Under the pieces are notes generated by a model. The model did not search any database and was not told the DNA's origin. It saw only the letters and a list, made by a program, of their open reading frames with translations. Positions 1-9,559 of a DNA stretch of 64,000 nucleotides are shown here, in pieces. Each line of letters starts with the position of its first letter. Position 1 is the stretch's first letter. Location of the stretch: the NCBI GenBank assembly GCA_963827585.1, contig CAWHCK010000011.1, positions 1 to 64,000 of the forward strand, given 5' to 3'. The position numbers and the translations under genes are program-made. This DNA comes from VAZQ01 sp963827585. GTDB taxonomy: Bacteria > Pseudomonadota > Alphaproteobacteria > Rhizobiales > Xanthobacteraceae.

Positions 1-717
1 TAGACTTTGAGGCCCGATCTTCGCGTCATCGGCTCCGAGCCGGCGCTGGCTGACAACCGTTTAATGTCCTGGCTCGGCTTCGAGGCGATCAAAGCTCGCC
101 ATGGTCGTAGCGAATCGCCGGTACCTATCATTCAGCTCATCACGATGGTGTTCACTTGCGGATCAGGTCGCGCACAACACGATGCAGCTTCAATCGATAA
201 TTCGTGTCTCCTAGACCAACGTCATTAAGTTGCGAGATCGGCTCAGTGGTGTCTTCGCGAGGGTCCCGAAATTGTGGCGTACACGAGGATGTTGGTATCA
301 AAGCTGACCATCATCGCTCGTGCATTTCATCGCGCGTGAAACCTCTGAGGGCCGCGCCCCAGCGTAGGCCTTGCGCCATCACCTCAATCGCATGAACGCC
401 GAATAGTATAGTGCCGCCTGGTGGTGGGGACGGCACGCCCCATAACAGAGTGCTCGTGAACTGGCGGTCGGCGTCGAGTCGTTCCATGCGGCGTTTTCGG
501 CTGCATGAAATCGGTCTCAAGTGCAGATCAGACAACCCTTGTTGCCCTGCACCGCCGACACCTGCGGGACTCGCCTCAGCGAAGTCTAAAAAAAAGCAGG
601 CCGTTCAACGGTCGCGCCGAGCAAAGAACGTTGCCTAATCTGCGCCTCCATGCAACAAACGGCAATATGACGTGATGATGGGCCCCGCGGCTCTGGAAAC
701 GCTTTGATCAGAATTCA
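1..717. other. no supported gene
   Basis: Only short open frames with arginine- and serine-rich, low-credibility translations are present on both strands. I see no domain, no convincing ribosome binding site and none of the repeats found further along. It is probably decayed accessory DNA. Confidence 0.5.
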
Positions 718-1083
718 ATGAAAACGGACGCCACTTCAAACGCCGAAAAATTCTATCAAACTGCAGGCGACTGTCGTCGTGCCGCGGAACACACTGAAAG
801 CTCGCAGGAAAGGGAAGAGTGGCTTGCCCAGGCGCAGTTTTACATGGACGCGGCGATGAGGGAGACGTTCATAGCCTTGTTAGCATCTTCCCGGGAGCGC
901 TGTGAGTTTGCAACCGAGACATTGAGAAGGAGACCAAAGCCGTTCGTCCCAACTGGAGCCCTAAGCTCGAGAGGGGGACAAGTAGGAACCCGACGGGGCA
1001 CTGGACTCCGCGACACTCTCTCGATAGGTGCCGGCGCAAACAGACGCAACGATCTCAGCTTCCCTGCATGGGATGTGGGTTAA
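718..1083 (+). CDS. small hypothetical protein, probably with a shifted 3' part
   Basis: The first 45 or so residues are helical and charged, with a pattern of Ala, Glu and Arg (NAEKFYQTAGDCRRAAEHTE). This resembles the small helical proteins at 9980 and 12296, a type common in Bradyrhizobium. After about residue 60 the translation turns arginine- and proline-rich and stops looking like protein, which suggests a frameshift or a fusion to unrelated DNA. The function is unknown. The ATG at 718 is the only sensible start, and no strong Shine-Dalgarno sequence precedes it. Confidence 0.4.
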   Translation: MKTDATSNAEKFYQTAGDCRRAAEHTESSQEREEWLAQAQFYMDAAMRETFIALLASSRERCEFATETLRRRPKPFVPTGALSSRGGQVGTRRGTGLRDTLSIGAGANRRNDLSFPAWDVG

Positions 1084-1262
1084 GGTCCCCGCTGGGCAAA
1101 CCGACTTCGATACCGACAAATGGCAGCCGCCGCCAAGCTGCGCGCCACCAAACAAATGTCCCGCAGAAAAGCTTGCGTTTGAGCAGGCAGCACACGAGTG
1201 GCTCAGAGGTCGATGACGTGGGGCGCATGGGCAGCAGGCTGATTTCGTCGCGCAGAACTCCG

Positions 1263-1905
1263 TCAGGATCTGAATTCGACCGGAATGAAGTCGCGGATCT
1301 CGATCGCCGGGACGAAATATTTAGCAATGTCTCTTGGGCCGCCCTTCGTGTCAGCCAGTGAACTTTCGACTCATAATGCCGAGCAGGCATTTGCGATTTG
1401 GATCGAACACACCTGATCCGGAGTTTCCAGTCGTGGCAACATCGCTGATCAGAGTAGAAAATTTGCTGCGTGGCCAAAAGACAATACCTGCGGCGAGATG
1501 ATGTGAGACCGCGTTGCCCTCGCGTCGTCCACAACGATGACCGGATCGCCTGGCCAAGGTGGCGCTTCACATAGCTGCATCTGGAATGGCCCAATCCTCG
1601 CGGGTAGTTTTTCTTGATCGACGGATAATAGGCTCAAGTCCACATCTTCGAGTGCGCCCTGCTTCACGACACTCGCGGGCAAGGCCACGCCGGCGATGCG
1701 CACGCCCATGTTGGCATCGGCGGCAGTCAGATGGGCAGCCGTAATGATCAATCCAGACTTCAGGTATACCCCAGACCCAGAGGGCCCGCCGTTTCGTATA
1801 ATGCTCGCGGCGACAATCCAAGGGGCGCGTTTCCTTCTCGGCGGCCTCCGAAAAGGCCGGTGCTGAGAGCGTCATGACTAAGCAGAGTGTCAACGCAAAG
1901 CGCAT
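1263..1905 (-). pseudogene. trypsin-like serine protease, broken by three frameshifts
   Basis: Read from 1905 downwards, a signal peptide (MRFALTLCLVMTLSAPAFS) is followed, after a change of frame near 1820, by the histidine motif ITAAHLTAA and an aspartate motif DVDLSLL. After a second change near 1470 comes the serine motif TTGNSGSGVFD. After a third near 1365 comes the tail (AKYFVPAIEIRDFIP) ending at a TGA at 1263. All three catalytic-triad regions of a chymotrypsin-fold (S1-like) secreted protease are visible and collinear, so one ancestral gene of about 210 codons is clear. As written it cannot be translated. Neighbouring DNA is also decayed. Confidence 0.75.
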
Positions 1906-2746
1906 GTTACCCTTCGTTGGCATGGCCGCCGCCTCGCAATACGATGAGGCGCGCTTCCGATGGAACTGACGCCGACATTGGCACAGTTTAAATTTTCAAG
2001 CAAAGAGGGCGGGATTGGGCCTCATTGCCGAGAGAAAGCAAGCATCGAGGTGGTGGTCCGAGTGCGCCTGTAGACGCGCTGAGGAACACGCAGTGCTAGG
2101 GAGGCGAATTGCCTCTCGCTGACTGCGTTCAAGCCGGGACCTCTCACGTTATCAGCACGAATCGTTCGTGGGCGAACTACATTTCCTGGAAAGCCGTTCG
2201 ACCGGTCACGCGATCCTTGGTCGCCTCGAGCGGACGCTGCGGTATGGGTCTCCGCGCCCCGGCCCGTTGCTGAAGCGTCCCGTCGGGACAAATGCAGCCA
2301 GCGAGGGAAACCGTCCCGCCGCGGTCCGAAGAAGGCAGGCCACGGGAGCGGCGTTTACTGGCCACGACACCGGGTCCATCATTATAAATCCAAGTGCGTT
2401 CGTGGTAATATTCTCAAGTGGTGATTGAGTAAAGCGAAGAGCGTCCCATGTTGTCGCGCGTCAATAAAATTTACCCGCTCTCAACGCGGGGGCTATTCGT
2501 CTCAAACAATTGCCGATTGTGCCGGCGCCAAATCCCACTCGCCAACATTCACGTGTCAAGTTGTAAATTCCGAAAGGCCGGCTGATTACCACCGTACTGC
2601 GCGTCGCCCAACGCGTGGTGGAAGCAGACCGACACGTCAAGATTACCCTCAGATTGTGAACGAGCGGCGACGCGGAGAAAGTGCATCGGCGCGGTTGCCA
2701 CCCTATTGAAAAAAAATCGAGTAGATGAAACAATGGAGTTAGTCCG
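1906..2746. other. no supported gene
   Basis: Open frames on both strands give compositionally odd translations without domains or ribosome binding sites. Nothing convincing is seen, apart from a possible promoter region for the gene starting at 2747. Confidence 0.45.
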
Positions 2747-3055
2747 ATGAAGAGGGTTAAACTCACGATATCCCCGACGAACCCGACGATTAGTGCCCAG
2801 GGGCCGGCAGCGCGATTGGCCCTATTTGGCCCGCCGCTGCTCATCGAGGGCGAAGACGCCGCCGCCTATGATCAGCTTCTCGCCCGTATCTGCGCGGCCG
2901 TAAAGCCGGTAGATATCATCGATGAGATGTTCATAGCCGACGTCGTGTCCTTGGAATGGGAGATCTTGCGGTGGCGCCGCTTGAAATCGAGTTTGATCCA
3001 AGCGCGCGGACTTGAAGCGCTGGAAGATTTCTTGGCTGAAACAGCTCGATTATGA
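2747..3055 (+). CDS. hypothetical protein, FGPP family, short form
   Basis: This 102-residue soluble protein has unknown function. Near its middle is a motif FGPPLLIEGEDAAAYDQLL, followed by a helical region with VDIIDEMFIADVVSLEWE. The larger gene at 18565-19876 starts with the same layout: LFGPPPLL, then an acidic stretch, then RDALEWMIVRDLTDEYWE. The two are therefore paralogues. A GGAG sits nine bases upstream of the ATG. The gene overlaps the next reading frame by four bases, so translation is probably coupled. Both copies of the family lie just upstream of an STGPKT-family gene, which suggests a shared role, but none is known. Confidence 0.75.
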   Translation: MKRVKLTISPTNPTISAQGPAARLALFGPPLLIEGEDAAAYDQLLARICAAVKPVDIIDEMFIADVVSLEWEILRWRRLKSSLIQARGLEALEDFLAETARL

Positions 3056-3566
3056 TCTGTACTCGGAGCACTTTGCGGACCGATCTTGCGGAAATTCTTC
3101 AGGACAATCTTCCGGAAGACCAGGCGGAAGATGCGCAGACGCTGGCGCGCGAGTGTGCCCGGAATGAACCGGACGCTGTCGACAAGGTCAATGAATTCTT
3201 GCGGCAACAGCCTGGACATGGACGACATCCTGGACGGGGCGACGGGCCCGCAAGGCAAAAGAGCTCGTGCAAGAGTACGTGCGGCGCGAACCAGACGCCG
3301 TGACGCTGGTCAATGAGCTTCTCACCGATGCCGGCATGAGCATGGACGTTTTCATGGCCGATGCACTCGCCAAGGAGCTCGACGAAATCGAGCGCATCGA
3401 TCGCCTAATCACCATCGCCGAGAGCCGCCGCAATGCCAGCCTGCGCGAGATCGATCGGCGTCGCGCGGTCCTCGGCGAAACGCTGCGACGGAGCGTGCAG
3501 GAGATCGAGGACGGCGAGTTTCAAGAGATCGAGACGACGCCAGCCAAAGGAAAAAACGCGGCTTGA
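3052..3566 (+). pseudogene. hypothetical protein with an internal duplication, two frameshifts
   Basis: The N-terminal part (from 3052) and the C-terminal part (to 3566) are in different frames, joined by a short stretch readable only in the third frame (LDMDDILDGATG near 3220-3250). Both parts carry the same unit: ECARNEPDAVDKVNEFL in the first and EYVRREPDAVTLVNELL in the second, each followed by a Met/Asp-rich segment. The ancestral protein was thus a tandem repeat. The second half is a charged helical region (KELDEIERIDRLITIAESRR). It lies between, and overlaps, an FGPP-family and an STGPKT-family gene, so the three formed an operon. Its function is unknown. Confidence 0.6.
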
Positions 3567-4135
3567 CGAGCGACCGCAAGATCAAGGCCAACCGCGCGAA
3601 TGCGCGGGCCAGCACCGGCCCGAAGACCGCCCAGGGCCGCGCTCGCTCGGCGAGAAACGCGCTTCGCCACGCGCTCAGCCTTCCCGTTTGTTCCAATCCA
3701 GCATTGTCAGAGGAGGTGGAAACGCTTGCGCGCGAGATCGCCGGCCCGGGCGCCAACGCGGAAATCCAAGAGCTCGCGCGCCAAGTCGCCGAAGCACAGA
3801 TCGATTTGCGCCGCGTGCGATATGCCCGCCATCAATTCCTGTCCCGCGCATTGGCCGACCCTTATTATGAGCCCCGAGCAAACACGCGGAAGAAGGTGGC
3901 ATTCCTCCGCTAGCTCCTGCAGAAGAACGCGCCAGACCTACCAGTGGCAAACGTGCTGAGGATTGTGAGCTCGACGCCGCAAGGGCCGCACAAGTTCGCA
4001 ATCATTCTATCGCAAGAGGCTAAACAGCTACTGGCTATGGATCGGTATGAACGACGAGCGCTGTCGCGACGTAAATTTGCTGTTCGAGCTTTCGATGACG
4101 CACGCCGCCGGACCTCCGATGATAGCAATAATTGA
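3563..4135 (+). pseudogene. STGPKT-family protein, interrupted by a TAG stop
   Basis: The start is a TTG overlapping the previous stop (TTGA). Residues 8-40 carry the family signature: ANRANARASTGPKTAQGRAR, then NALRHAL. An in-frame TAG at 3911-3913 ends the first part after 116 residues. The same frame continues without another stop to 4135 and ends in DRYERRALSRRKFAVRAF, which matches the C-terminal end of the intact paralogue at 19893 (DRYARRAVSRRRRAIRKF). One nonsense change therefore separates this from a full-length protein of about 190 residues. The signature resembles a widespread family of small basic proteins of unknown function in rhizobia. Confidence 0.7.
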
Positions 4136-4308
4136 ATTGCACAATTTATAGTTGTATGGACACTTTGGCAGAACGAAGCCAAAATCTTCAATAGTTTTAA
4201 AGGCCACGGCCGAGGTGCCATGAGTTCGAGGCCGCTTGGCGGCAGTGGCTCGCCTGGGCGGAGCTGCGCGAGGGCATTTAACCCAAAGCCATGTTCTTGC
4301 TGGGTTCG

Positions 4309-4488
4309 TCAGAAATCCCGGAACACATCCGCATCGGCGCATGCGCAGACTGCAGCTTCGGCAACGCTGCCAAAGCGGCCCATCATAGTAAGCCCTTTCA
4401 TATCAAAGGCCTCGACCGCCCCGTCCGGATCGACGAAGAGAACGGCGATCATGCCGCTATGGTCGTAGACGTGCAGCTCTCGGGTCAT
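4309..4488 (-). CDS. small hypothetical protein, MTREL family, copy 1
   Basis: This 59-residue protein starts MTRELHVYDHSGMIAVLFVD, and a G-rich Shine-Dalgarno-like stretch precedes that ATG. It is nearly the same as the product of 26351-26530; most residues match, and the changes look conservative. The similarity also continues into about 150 bases of upstream DNA, including repeat R3. That pattern points to a duplicated block under selection for the protein. The sequence reads as an alternating strand/helix fold with a conserved DPDGAVEAFDM core. The function is unknown. Confidence 0.7.
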   Translation of the reverse strand: MTRELHVYDHSGMIAVLFVDPDGAVEAFDMKGLTMMGRFGSVAEAAVCACADADVFRDF

Positions 4489-4565
4489 CGTCGCACCCCG
4501 CCCCAGTCGGCGGCGTTCACAATTTCCTAAGTCCACTTAAACAAGTCCGAACTGATCCGATAGTC

Positions 4566-4628
4566 CCGCTGGGGCAATGCAGGTCTGCGCGCGGGGTATC
4601 AGGTCACCCCCCAATTGGGAGGTGTGCC
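4566..4628. repeat. repeat R3, copy 1
   Basis: It shares a GGGGCAA-GCAGGTCTGYGCG stretch and a palindromic CCCCCAATTGGGAG with copies at 24631-24720 and 26614-26696. Here and at 26.6 kb it lies upstream of an MTREL-family gene. Confidence 0.6.
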
Positions 4629-5264
4629 AACATATTGGGGCAAGGTGGGGGCGGCCGCAGCCTCCCTGGGGGGTCAGCCTACAGGGAATGCCGACAAGCA
4701 GCGCATCGCAGCCGTCTCCACCCCACATATAAAAAACGCACTCGGACTTCTTCGAAAACTGGAAGCGCTGCTGTCACGGCGGCCCTTCATGTCGTTGAGG
4801 CTGGGCGGGTTCATTCTGCACCGCAAAGTGAGAACAACAACGCGCGGTTTCAGGCTGTTTTTTGAAGTGGCCCGGTCTCTTTCGGCCTGCAGAACGCGCA
4901 GACGGCACCTAATTTTCTCTCCCGCCCCCGCCTCCGCCAAGCTGCACGGCGCACGGCACGCACGCGCACGGGGTCGTGTGGTCGGCCTGCGGGGCCGCGG
5001 CGAGGGCTGCTACCGCGCGTACGACCTCGCAGTGGCCCTAGACTGACGTTCTCGCCCTGGCGAGAGTTGCCCGGTTGGATGTCAGCCCATCCCTGCGCCG
5101 CGCTGGGCCCCGATCTTTGGCTACCTGGTCGGGGCCCGCCAAATTTCCCAGCAACTCGGCGATCCCCATGAAAAACCGCACCGGCGGCCGGTGCTGCCAG
5201 CTAAGTGCGGTTGAACCCAATGCCGATTGAGCACATTGTATCGGGAGCGACTGGAGCTGTGTCG
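4629..5264. other. no gene; contains repeat R2 copy 1
   Basis: From 5078 to 5182 the DNA matches 14762-14860 (repeat R2: GATRTCAGCCCATCCCTGCG, then GGGCCCCGATCTT, then ATGAAAAACCGC). The repeat ends at the first codons of a WTDDGE-family small protein, which is missing beyond that point. The rest shows nothing I can support. Confidence 0.5.
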
Positions 5265-5603
5265 ATGCTGCGAACAAGTATATTGGCGCCGATAGTCTGC
5301 GGCTTCACGACCATCGCTGCATGTGCCGAAGATGCGCGGCAGCTGACGTGTAAGGGATCGATGATCGAGCCCGCCGGGATTTCCCAATCACCCAAAACAG
5401 TGAAACTGACACTCGGACCAGAGCAGAAGGTCACCCTCGACCTTGGCCAAGGCGTGATGGACGCTAGCGAAGTGAGCAACAACAGTATTCAACTGAAGTT
5501 CAGGACGCAGGACTTCGAAGGGGAGTATTTCCACTACACTGGCGATCTATTCTTCATCTACAAATCCGGCCATCTCATGCGGCTAACTTGTCAGAAAAAT
5601 TGA
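5265..5603 (+). CDS. secreted hypothetical protein
   Basis: This is a 112-residue protein when started at the ATG at 5265; the open frame extends 20 codons further upstream. The N-terminus MLRTSILAPIVCGFTTIAACA is a Sec signal peptide with likely cleavage before EDARQL. The mature part is beta-rich, with two cysteines (LTCKG near the start and LTCQKN at the end) that could form a disulphide. That fits a small periplasmic protein. No domain is recognised. It stands alone, and its clean length and composition make it one of the more credible genes in this stretch. Confidence 0.65.
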   Translation: MLRTSILAPIVCGFTTIAACAEDARQLTCKGSMIEPAGISQSPKTVKLTLGPEQKVTLDLGQGVMDASEVSNNSIQLKFRTQDFEGEYFHYTGDLFFIYKSGHLMRLTCQKN

Positions 5604-5681
5604 CAGGTAGAGTGCCGATTTCTTTCGTGCGCCGAGGGTCAACGGCATTTGTGAGGGACCGCGAGCGTCCCAGCACGCCGA

Positions 5682-5819
5682 TTAGCAGGCCGCAAACCTA
5701 ATCAGGTCCGCGACATGCTCCGGCACGCAGCGCGGCGCCAAGAGTGGGAGTACCCAAATGAGTACCGTCACGGCCGTGCTGGCAGCCGCGAGCTTTGCAA
5801 GTTCGCTGAGAATGTTCAT
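5682..5819 (-). CDS. possible small membrane peptide
   Basis: A 45-codon frame encodes MNILSELAKLAAASTAVTVL, then a hydrophobic run and a polar C-terminus ending IRFAAC. One transmembrane helix is plausible. There is no clear Shine-Dalgarno sequence, and I know no homologue. The call rests only on composition. Confidence 0.35.
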   Translation of the reverse strand: MNILSELAKLAAASTAVTVLIWVLPLLAPRCVPEHVADLIRFAAC

Positions 5820-6019
5820 GTGATCCGACTGATCCGACCGGCCGATACCGAGAGGGCGGCGAGCATCACACGGAATGGTTGAAGGTGAGTAAAAGCGGGC
5901 TGTTGATTAAGGCCCGCTCGGCACAAGCCTCGCCCAGCACGCTGGAGGGGCGCCTCCCCCGGAACCGAGGAGCGCCTGTGACGTTGAGCCGACGTGGAGG
6001 ACGTTTTTGCGGCACGAAG

Positions 6020-6110
6020 GAGGAAACGCTTCGGCGGTTGATATTACTAGTGCTGGCGACAACCCCGCGATCATTTGTTGCCAGCAAACAGAACCCCGCC
6101 CGGCTCAACG
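6020..6110. repeat. repeat R4, copy 1
   Basis: It matches the reverse complement of about 11700-11800: GGAGGAAACGCTTCG, then CAACCCCGCGATCAT inside a TGGCAACA/TGTTGCCA inverted repeat, then GAACCCCGCC. It abuts the truncated 5' end of the transposase that follows and supplies upstream codons to its open frame. Confidence 0.65.
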
Positions 6111-6111
6111 C

Positions 6112-7033
6112 GCTTCAGTTGAACTCACTGCGTCACAGCAAGCGACCCATGAGGCAGGCGCTGATCGCGCTGCTTGGCAAGGACGCTGGCGGGCTCTCGG
6201 CCTCGACCATCGGGAGGCTCAAGGACGGCTGGTCGGAGGAGCATGCGCGCTGGAGCAAGCGCGATCTCTCAGCCAAGCGCTACGTCTACTTCTGGGTCGA
6301 CGGCATCCACGTGCAGGCCCGGCTCGAGGATGCCGCGCAGTGCCTGCTGGTCATCATTGGCGCCACGCCCGAGGGCAAGAAGGAGCTCGTCGGCCTGATC
6401 GACGGCGTGCGCGAGAGTGCGCAATCCTGGAGGGAGCTGCTCCTCGACCTGAAGCGGCGCGGGCTTGCGATGGCACCCGAGCTCGCGGTCGCCGACGGCG
6501 CGCTCGGCTTCTGGCAGGCGATCGAGGAAGTGTGGCCTCAGACCCGCGGCCAGCGCTGCTGGGTGCACAAGACCGCCAATGTGCTGAACAAGCTGCCGAA
6601 GAGCCAGCAATCGAAAGCCAAGCGGGCGCTGCAGGAGATCTGGATGGCCGAGACCAAGAAGGATGCGCTCGTGGCGTTCGGCGCCTTCGTCGAGACCTGG
6701 GGCGTCAAATACGACAAGGCGGTCGAGTGCTTGATCAAGGATCGCGACGCGCTGCTGGCCTTCTACGACTTCCCGGCCGAGCACTGGAAGCATCTGCGCA
6801 CAACCAACGTCATCGAAAGCTCGTTCGCAACGGTGCGCCACCGCACCGTGCGCTCCAAGGGTTGTCTCTCGAACAAGACCGCGCTCGCCATGATCTTCAA
6901 GCTCGCCGAGGCCGCCGAGAAAAGCTGGCGTCGTCTCGACGGTCACAACAAGTTGCCGAAAGTCATCCTCGGAGTAAAGTTCACCGACGGAATCGAGGTC
7001 GTCAGATCGCAAGCTCAAGCCGCTGCCGCCTGA
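6112..7033 (+). mobile_element. 5'-truncated IS256-family (Mutator-type) transposase
   Basis: The open frame runs from 5879, but transposase similarity begins only around LNALQLNSLRHSKRPMRQALIALLGKDAG (about 6112). The upstream codons come from repeat R4 and unrelated DNA. The catalytic core is visible: the first Asp in WVDGIHV, the second in AVADGALG, the CWVHK motif, and the Glu in TNVIESSFATVRHRT. IS256 transposases are usually about 400 residues; here some 100 N-terminal residues, including the DNA-binding region, are missing. I found no terminal inverted repeats on either side. It is therefore an inactive fragment. Confidence 0.85.
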
Positions 7034-7122
7034 TCTCTTCCGTCACCAAGAATCGGCGAGCTCCGGCGATGGGCACCACTCATGCTGAGCGGGACCCCTG
7101 TCAGTCCACAGGAGACTCCGCT

Positions 7123-7449
7123 ATGAGTGACTTCGCGTTCGAAGTGAACATCGTCGCTGTGGTACGAGTGCGTGCCGCTGATGAGAACGTTGCACTTAAA
7201 GTCGTTCCTACAGTCCTCGGAGCGCCCGCCAACGTTGAAATCAGACTGGCCAATGAGAACAATGCTGCATTGGGGCATCACGCAACTATATCCAACGTCG
7301 ATTTCTCCGTTGAAGACGGCTCGATCACCCTTTTTGAGATCGACGGGGGGTTGTGTTCCGTCAACTCCGACCATTCGCTCTCCCCAACAGCGCGCATCTC
7401 GTCGGAATCGCATCGGATAGCCGGCAGCCGTGGATCGACTCCCAAGTGA
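7123..7449 (+). CDS. small hypothetical protein, LANENN family, copy 1
   Basis: An AGGAGA eight bases upstream supports the ATG at 7123. The first 73 residues are the family core: FEVNIVAVVRVRA, then EIRLANENNA, then VDFSVEDGS and a closing LFEIDG. Four other copies lie in this window (16170, 24883, 34742 and 35446). The core alternates strands and one helix and looks like a small soluble alpha/beta domain. The last 35 residues match nothing in the intact copies and are read through DNA that on the other strand encodes a remnant of the SDEMRA family. The natural stop has probably been lost. The function is unknown. Confidence 0.6.
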   Translation: MSDFAFEVNIVAVVRVRAADENVALKVVPTVLGAPANVEIRLANENNAALGHHATISNVDFSVEDGSITLFEIDGGLCSVNSDHSLSPTARISSESHRIAGSRGSTPK

Positions 7450-7450
7450 A
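7370..7450 (-). pseudogene. remnant of SDEMRA-family small protein
   Basis: The reverse strand reads DPRLPAIRCDSDEMRAVGES, close to RIEAISDEMRAVVESDWREL in the copy at 16380. Only about 27 codons remain, overlapping the 3' end of the LANENN gene. Confidence 0.45.
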
Positions 7451-7520
7451 TTTCCACAGCAGACGCGGCGCAACTTGGCGACACCGGGCTGCCTGGGCGA
7501 ACTGCGCGAAATGTAAAAAA

Positions 7521-7546
7521 AGCCCCGCCTCAGAAAAGGCGGGGCT
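7521..7546 (-). terminator. Rho-independent terminator
   Basis: A ten-base-pair stem AGCCCCGCCT/AGGCGGGGCT with a six-base loop is followed on the reverse strand by seven T residues. Confidence 0.65.
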
Positions 7547-7667
7547 AAAGGTCTCCTGTGGTGATCAGACCACGATTGCATCCTGAGCTTTTAGAAGACC
7601 GGCACAAGGCCATCTTTTTTGGACGCCGCTTAGAACTCGCCCGCTCAAGCCCGCAGCAACTTGAGGT

Positions 7668-7746
7668 GTCCAAAAATTGACGGGCTCGCGAGAGACGCAC
7701 ACCCCCATCTGGGGGTTGCCTCCTCAACGGTCGTCGACGAGACGCT
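7668..7746 (+). repeat. repeat R1, copy 1
   Basis: R1 runs GTCCAAAAA(A)TGA, then GGGGTCGCGAGAG, then a hairpin CCCCCATTTGGGGG, then TTGCCTMCTCAACGGTCGTC and GACGCTG. This copy has one mismatch in the hairpin loop. DNA on its left (CACGATTGCATCCTGAGCTT, then CATCTTTTTTGGACGCC) is also shared with the copy at 8732. Confidence 0.75.
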
Positions 7747-8034
7747 AACCGTATGTTCTACGCGCGGAAGAAATTGGTCGAGTTGGTCAAGGACGCTTGA
7801 GGGCGCCCGCGTCTGCGCTGCGGTAGGTGTTCCGAAAGCACTCCTGCTGGACACGCGCGCACACTAAGTCGCCAGTCGGGACGCAGTGGCTTGGAGTGCG
7901 GCCTGCTGCTCGTACCAGGACGTTCCCGGCTGCATTCGGCCGGGCGCTCACCTCGCGGGCGAGGTCACATTGCCTTGCCGGCCGGAGTTGTCGTGTCGAG
8001 CCCCTGCTGATGCTGGTCGGATTGTTCAGAGGAT

Positions 8035-8637
8035 TCACAACGACCACAAGCTCCCGCGCAATTGGGCCGGATGGCCGAACTCGTCAACCGCTTGAATGAC
8101 GCCAGGAAATCGCTCGCAATAATCGTGCCCACAGATGATCGATGCGCCGACGCGGCGCGCCCACTGAATGTCGACCTTGGTTTCTTCGTAGGTATGAACT
8201 GCGTCGAGGAAGACCAAGGCGGGGGCCGGGCCGTCATAGGCCCGATAGAAATCGCTCTTGTCCATTCGCACTTGCTCGACGTGTCCCGTCTCGACGAGAC
8301 CAAACAACACCTCGGCCGCCAGTGCGTGATGCAGCTCGGGGGGCAGTCGCCATGGATTCCGACGGTAATTGTCGACCGTGATGATCCGCTGTCGCGCCGA
8401 TTTCCACAATGCGATGCGAGTCGTCGTCAGGCCGAGCAACGTTCCGATCTCTATGATCGGGCCATCATGGTGGCCCGCTTGCTCGACGAGCTGACACAGC
8501 AAGCTTCGTTCGGCTTCGTCGAGTGTTGATTGTCGGACGTCGATCGGCCTGACGGCGCGCAGAAAGGCGCCGAGAGCGGCACCCAGGTAGCGATCAAAGA
8601 AGAGGCTCCAATGATCTTTGCTCGACCCATAGACCAC
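8035..8637 (-). CDS. class I SAM-dependent methyltransferase
   Basis: This 200-residue protein has a Rossmann-type methyltransferase layout. Motif I is IIEIGTLLGLTTTRIAL at about 61-77, an acidic residue follows in ITVDNYR, and the later motif is LVFLDAVHTYEETKVDIQWA. The last is typical of the Methyltransf_24 group, whose members act on diverse small molecules or sugars. The substrate is unknown. The gene is complete and stands alone between two R1 repeats, whose flanking DNA is duplicated. That raises the possibility that it arrived between repeats. No ribosome binding site of note was seen. Confidence 0.8.
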   Translation of the reverse strand: MVYGSSKDHWSLFFDRYLGAALGAFLRAVRPIDVRQSTLDEAERSLLCQLVEQAGHHDGPIIEIGTLLGLTTTRIALWKSARQRIITVDNYRRNPWRLPPELHHALAAEVLFGLVETGHVEQVRMDKSDFYRAYDGPAPALVFLDAVHTYEETKVDIQWARRVGASIICGHDYCERFPGVIQAVDEFGHPAQLRGSLWSL

Positions 8638-8731
8638 GATTGCATCCTGAGCTTTTGGCCGACCGGCACAAGACCATCTTTTTTGGACGCCGGCCTAGAA
8701 CTCGCCGCTCAAGTCCGCAGCAACTTATGGT

Positions 8732-8807
8732 GTCCAAAAAATGCCGGGTCGCAAGAGACGCGCACTCCCATTTCGGGGTTGCCCATCAACGGTCGTCACT
8801 GACGCTG
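8732..8807 (+). repeat. repeat R1, copy 2
   Basis: Same order as copy 1, with the hairpin degraded (CTCCCATTTCGGGG) and an intact CACTGACGCTG end. The preceding 95 bases also match the DNA left of copy 1, including CACGATTGCATCCTGAGCTT. Confidence 0.75.
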
Positions 8808-8834
8808 CCGTGTTGCTTCCATGGGGCTGGCATT

Positions 8835-9559
8835 ATGGAAACGAAGCTGCGCTGGATGCTGGCCGCCGAGAAGCGAATCCTGACCATTTTGCTGGCAATC
8901 GCAGTGCTGGCGCTGACATCCGCGGCGCAAGCGACAACTATCTCGATCGGATTGGCATTCGACTTGGGCAGCTTCGTCTATTTCTCCGGCGGTCCTGGCG
9001 TCAGTACCTTCGGCATCAGCAACATGGCCATTGGCGCGTTCAATGTGAACAACGTTGAGCGCGGTGGCGGCGCCCGATCTGCCCGCGCCGGGTCTGCTCA
9101 AGAGCAATTCGATCAACGTCTCCTCGATCGGTGGCAATCATGTCCTCGACATCGTGGTGTGGGCGACCGGTCTGACAGGACCGCTTGGGCGGCAGGTGCA
9201 ATTCACTAGCGAGTTCACCACCAATCAAGTGCCCGTCGACTGGGCCGTGCAGGAGACGACCTATTTCAGCAGCAACAACGGAGACTCCTTGGGGAACACA
9301 CTCGCGGGGACGATTTTCTACACCAACGGCGCGCCACCGCCTGAGTCGGTGGTGCTCGATAATGTTAATGTCCACGAGCCCTATCTATGCCGTGGCGCAA
9401 TACTATCGCATCTACAGCCACGGCATCGGTGGCGTTAATTCCACCATCGATCTATCGGCGGTGGCCGTGCCCGGCCCCATCGCCGGCGCCGGCCTGCCCG
9501 GCTTCCTGCTCGCAAGTCTCGGCTGGCTCGGCTGGCGGCGCCGCGCGCGTAAACAATAA
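8835..9559 (+). pseudogene. secreted protein with PEP-CTERM-like tail, two frameshifts
   Basis: From the ATG at 8835 a signal peptide (ILTILLAIAVLALTSAAQA) leads into a beta-rich domain rich in Gly, Asn and Ser. The frame changes near 9055 and again near 9385. The last frame ends in a classic sorting-type tail: VPGPIAGAGLPG, then a hydrophobic helix, then WRRRARKQ. This is the layout of PEP-CTERM and related exosortase-type signals (signal peptide, surface domain, short motif, helix, basic end). The middle part has no recognised fold. An upstream R1 repeat ends 27 bases before the start. Confidence 0.7.

Noticed and set aside
5879..7033. First transposase considered as a complete IS
   Set aside because: N-terminal domain and inverted repeats are missing, and the upstream codons come from repeat R4.
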